Position numbers and translations under genes: made by a program. This document shows, piece after piece, positions 4,541 through 7,088 of a stretch of DNA of 7,088 bases; the first letter of the stretch is position 1, and every line of letters begins with the position of its first letter. Below the pieces are notes generated by a model. It was given only the letters and a program-made list of their open reading frames with translations. It made no database searches and was not told the origin of the DNA. The DNA is from CAYSND01 sp964642235 (lineage in GTDB: Bacteria; Bacteroidota; Bacteroidia; Bacteroidales; UBA932): assembly GCA_964642235.1 (NCBI GenBank), contig CAZXOP010000099.1, positions 1 to 7,088 of the forward strand. Reading direction: 5' to 3'.

Positions 4541-7088
4541 TTATAATCCGTATATATTTCCACCATAATCATAAGTGGCGATATAAAAGAGTGAGTTCTT
4601 AAAATATTGATATGAATCATCACTCACAAATCTATATATAAGATAATTGGTTGAAAAATCTTCGGGGGTTTCCCTCCTTAAAGAATATTCTTGTGTTCCA
4701 TTAAATATATCCGAAGTGTTAAATATATCTCCTACACGGAAATTAGGAATCCCTGTCATTACATTTGATTGGTGAATTATAATGTTTATCTCATCATTAA
4801 CTCTTACCGTAAAAAACTCATTTATCGAGACAGGGGGTGTAACGACAAATTCCACATACTTTTCAAAAGGTGGGGTGGTTTTATTATTGTTCTTCATTCT
4901 TGCCCTTACTGCCAAATAATAATAGATATTTATGGTAGTGTAATCTGAATAGTAAGTTCCCAAAGCTGTTGTTACCTTTGCCCTTACCTTAAACTCTCCA
5001 AGGGAGAGTTCGTGATGGATATTGTTATTATGTAGGGTAACATACCCTGTCTCTGTAATGTTCAGGCACTTGATATTTTCAACGCTGGAATGTACCCCTT
5101 GTCTTTTTACCTCCCATTCAACAGTTGTACCCGGTGCTTTGATAACGGTCATCTGTAAAGTACTCGGATAGACAGTAGGAGTTCCCGATGGTGCAGAGTA
5201 ATAATTCATAAGATTATTTACGTCAGGGGCAAAAAGCGTTACTGCAGGTACGCACTCTAAATCAACTGTTCTAGATATATCGGGATGTTTAGTTATCGCA
5301 ATTCTTACATTTGATTTATTACCTGCCGAATGGTGTAATAACCCCGTTGCTATGTTACCACTCATTGAGATATTTGCAGTATTGGTAAGTACAGTCCCTG
5401 TAACTGTCAAACTGCTATGTGCAAAAGAGGGGTAGATAGTATAAGAAACAGCAGAGGTCAATCCCTCATAAACCCTAGGTATTACCCCAAGCTCTATTAT
5501 TAGCTTATAAAGAGCTATATGGCAGGTAGCAGATACCCCATTTGCAGTAGCAGTGATGGTAACAAATGCAAAGGGGGTATATTTATCGCCTGGTAGGGCA
5601 GATATGTGTGCAGTAAGAGTAGCCGATTGTCCCCCGGCATTAGCCACAACTGAAACAAGTGAAGAGTTACTTGATGACCAAGTAATATCTGATGTGGAGG
5701 GTTCAACAGAGGTCACGGAAAGGGTTGATACCTCACGCTCATACATTCCCATTGTTGTCTTTTCAAGTGTCAATTTTGGGTTAATAACTGTTAATGCACA
5801 AGTCGCAGTTATTCCGTTTCCAACGGCATTTATAGTAGCTGTTCCCAGGCCATTAGCAGTAATAAGCCCGGTATTGCTTACGGAAGCAACGGTAGGATTA
5901 GTTGATGACCAGGTAGGAGTGGTGGGGGGAGTAGCATTATGAGAAATTTGGAGGGTTTGTCCACGATAAATAGTAGCAGAGGTGGGGGTTATACTAAACA
6001 ATGGACTTTTTACTGATACAAGGCAAGTGGCACTCTTCCCATCAGCATTAGCGGTGATAGTCGTTGTACCTGCAGCAAGGGCAGTAACCACCCCTGTGGT
6101 AGAAACAGAAGCGACCATAGGATTACTTGAGACATAAGTCACAGTAGGATTAGTGGCATTTGAAGGGAGAACGGTAGGAACTATTTGTCTTGTCTGTCCG
6201 ACATATAATTCAAAATTATCATCAATGGAAATTGAACTCACAGAGACATAAGTATCCACCACCAAAGTTGCACTCCCAGAAACCATTGAGCCATCATTTG
6301 AAGTAGCGGTGATAGTACAAGTACCATCCGCAACAGCAGTGACCAGTCCGGTAGCAGAAACGGTAGCCACCCCTTCTTCGGAACAACTCCATGTAATAGT
6401 TTTATTCTCCGCATAATTAGGGAGAACGGTAGCAGTTAATTGCTTAGTTTCCCCAATAGTGGTAAAAGTATGGGTATCAGGGGAGAGGGAGATAGATGTT
6501 ACATAATATTTTAAGTTAGTTACATCCACACGCCAGGTCGTCTCATTGATACCACTGTTAGAGGGGGTAACCCTTACAGTATATTGAGTATTCCGTTTAA
6601 CAGTAAAGTTAGAAGTATAGTCCCTCCCTAAATAAAACCTATATTTTAAGTTATTTGAATAAGAGGTTGCGGTTTTATATTCGATCTCCATCTCTATATA
6701 AGAGCAGATCTCCTTATATGGAGAACCATCCGGGAATACTTTTCCTGTAACTGATAAATTATCGGGGAGAAGTGTCCCTTGTGCATTTTCAAATAGATGA
6801 AAAGTAACCCCCGAAGTGGTAATATTTGTTATTTGTGCTGTGGTGGCAATATCGCCATCTGTGAGGATTTCGGAGGCAGAGGGGGTATTCTCCCCAAACG
6901 GTTTAATAACGGCGGGAGTGTTTTTAATCCTGATATTTTTTACATCAAAAGTAGTAACCCCCGATAACTGACTTTTATCGAGAATTACAGTTACCCTTGA
7001 GATTAGTCGGGTTAAAACAATAGGAATAACCCCACCATCCGTGAGGGTTACTCCAGTTAAAACTCCCGACATAGGGACAGCGTTTCCT
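4541..7088 (-). CDS. Fimbrillin-like surface protein with four Big_2 Ig-like repeats (5' end beyond window)
   Basis: The reverse frame is open from the right edge to TAA at 4543-4541. An ATG at 7072-7070 begins 843 residues, but in-frame codons upstream read GNAVP, giving GNAVPMSG. That resembles the internal iPMsG segment of Bacteroidales fimbrillin-like proteins, so this Met is probably internal and the signal peptide lies outside. Numbering from that Met, residues 1-180 look like a FimA/Mfa or DUF4906-type domain (LTRLISRVTVIL; later KYRFYLGRDYTSNFTVKRNTQYTVRV and a W-R-V-D end). Big_2-type repeats follow at about 191-273, 277-355, 357-430 and 432-523, each with variants of TITWSSSN, VASVS-TGLVTA and GTATITA. 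Residues 524-843 are beta-rich and unassigned, ending GGNIYGL; I see no clear type IX sorting domain. A likely role is an outer-surface adhesin or fimbria-associated protein; the family type is solid, the function inferred. The gene converges on the split lipoprotein. Confidence 0.85.
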   Translation of the reverse strand, partial: GNAVPMSGVLTGVTLTDGGVIPIVLTRLISRVTVILDKSQLSGVTTFDVKNIRIKNTPAVIKPFGENTPSASEILTDGDIATTAQITNITTSGVTFHLFENAQGTLLPDNLSVTGKVFPDGSPYKEICSYIEMEIEYKTATSYSNNLKYRFYLGRDYTSNFTVKRNTQYTVRVTPSNSGINETTWRVDVTNLKYYVTSISLSPDTHTFTTIGETKQLTATVLPNYAENKTITWSCSEEGVATVSATGLVTAVADGTCTITATSNDGSMVSGSATLVVDTYVSVSSISIDDNFELYVGQTRQIVPTVLPSNATNPTVTYVSSNPMVASVSTTGVVTALAAGTTTITANADGKSATCLVSVKSPLFSITPTSATIYRGQTLQISHNATPPTTPTWSSTNPTVASVSNTGLITANGLGTATINAVGNGITATCALTVINPKLTLEKTTMGMYEREVSTLSVTSVEPSTSDITWSSSNSSLVSVVANAGGQSATLTAHISALPGDKYTPFAFVTITATANGVSATCHIALYKLIIELGVIPRVYEGLTSAVSYTIYPSFAHSSLTVTGTVLTNTANISMSGNIATGLLHHSAGNKSNVRIAITKHPDISRTVDLECVPAVTLFAPDVNNLMNYYSAPSGTPTVYPSTLQMTVIKAPGTTVEWEVKRQGVHSSVENIKCLNITETGYVTLHNNNIHHELSLGEFKVRAKVTTALGTYYSDYTTINIYYYLAVRARMKNNNKTTPPFEKYVEFVVTPPVSINEFFTVRVNDEINIIIHQSNVMTGIPNFRVGDIFNTSDIFNGTQEYSLRRETPEDFSTNYLIYRFVSDDSYQYFKNSLFYIATYDYGGNIYGL
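5504..6502 (-). repeat. Tandem Big_2 repeat array inside the surface-protein gene
   Basis: Four in-frame repeat units lie at about 6502-6254, 6244-6008, 6004-5783 and 5779-5504. Similarity survives at DNA level. GCGGTGATAGT occurs at 6051-6061 and 6306-6316, 255 bp apart, and the GCAGT words at 6081 and 6336 share that same offset. Another GCAGT at 5856 is 225 bp from the one at 6081. TTGATGACCA, encoding the W-S-S motif, recurs at 5671 and 5902, 231 bp apart. All offsets are multiples of three. The fourth unit is the most divergent and is extended by about 15 residues. Confidence 0.8.

Noticed and set aside
3703..4623. Reverse-strand frames at 3703-3975, 4215-4406 and 4435-4623
   Set aside because: They are antisense to the ORF6N and lipoprotein frames or overlap the adhesin 3' end and terminator. 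They have no recognisable domain or start context.
5515..5942. A 63-codon reverse frame (5515-5706) and a 129-codon forward frame (5553-5942) inside the adhesin gene
   Set aside because: Both are by-products of the low-complexity Ser/Thr/Val-rich Big_2 repeat coding sequence.
5504..6502. Regularly spaced repeats as a CRISPR-like array
   Set aside because: The spacing is 225-255 bp, the repeats are imperfect and in frame, and they encode Ig-like protein domains.
7070..7072. ATG at 7072-7070 as the true start of the adhesin gene
   Set aside because: The frame stays open to the window edge with fimbrillin-like residues GNAVP before it, and no signal peptide follows the Met, so the real start is probably outside.

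Overview
The window looks like Bacteroidota (Bacteroidales-type) chromosome. Three things point that way: promoters of the Bacteroidota pattern (TTTG, about 19 nt, TAnnTTTG) before the tRNA and the ORF6N gene; a single-chain PurL and an FolC that read like Bacteroidales proteins; and a fimbrillin-like surface protein with Ig-like repeats. Start codons mostly lack a well-placed Shine-Dalgarno sequence, which is usual in that phylum. The species cannot be told from this sequence.

Region 1 (1-2908) is housekeeping. The reverse strand of 1-1503 is entirely coding and holds the N-terminal 501 residues of phosphoribosylformylglycinamidine synthase (purL), which runs off the left edge. Divergent from it, across a 91-bp AT-rich gap, is folC (folylpolyglutamate/dihydrofolate synthase). 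The pairing makes sense metabolically, because de novo purine synthesis uses folate one-carbon units.

Region 2 (2909-3199) is a compact intergenic block with a textbook Bacteroidota promoter, tRNA-Val(UAC), a strong hairpin terminator, and then a second promoter for the next gene.

Region 3 (3200-4530) has an accessory character. An ORF6N-domain putative DNA-binding protein is followed 12 bp later by a short lipoprotein reading frame. That frame stops at 4034, but coding sense continues one frame over to 4496. The two pieces read like one Ig-like lipoprotein of about 239 residues, interrupted by a +1 frame change at 4026-4036. A bidirectional hairpin terminator at 4493-4530 ends this unit and the convergent gene.

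Region 4 (4541-7088, reverse strand) is a large surface-protein gene that is still open at the right edge. It has a fimbrillin-like N-terminal domain, four Big_2-type Ig-like repeats visible in both protein and DNA, and an unassigned C-terminal third of about 320 residues.

I see no convincing new system. The points most worth a second look are the split Ig-like lipoprotein, its position facing an Ig-repeat adhesin, and the accessory block directly downstream of a tRNA.
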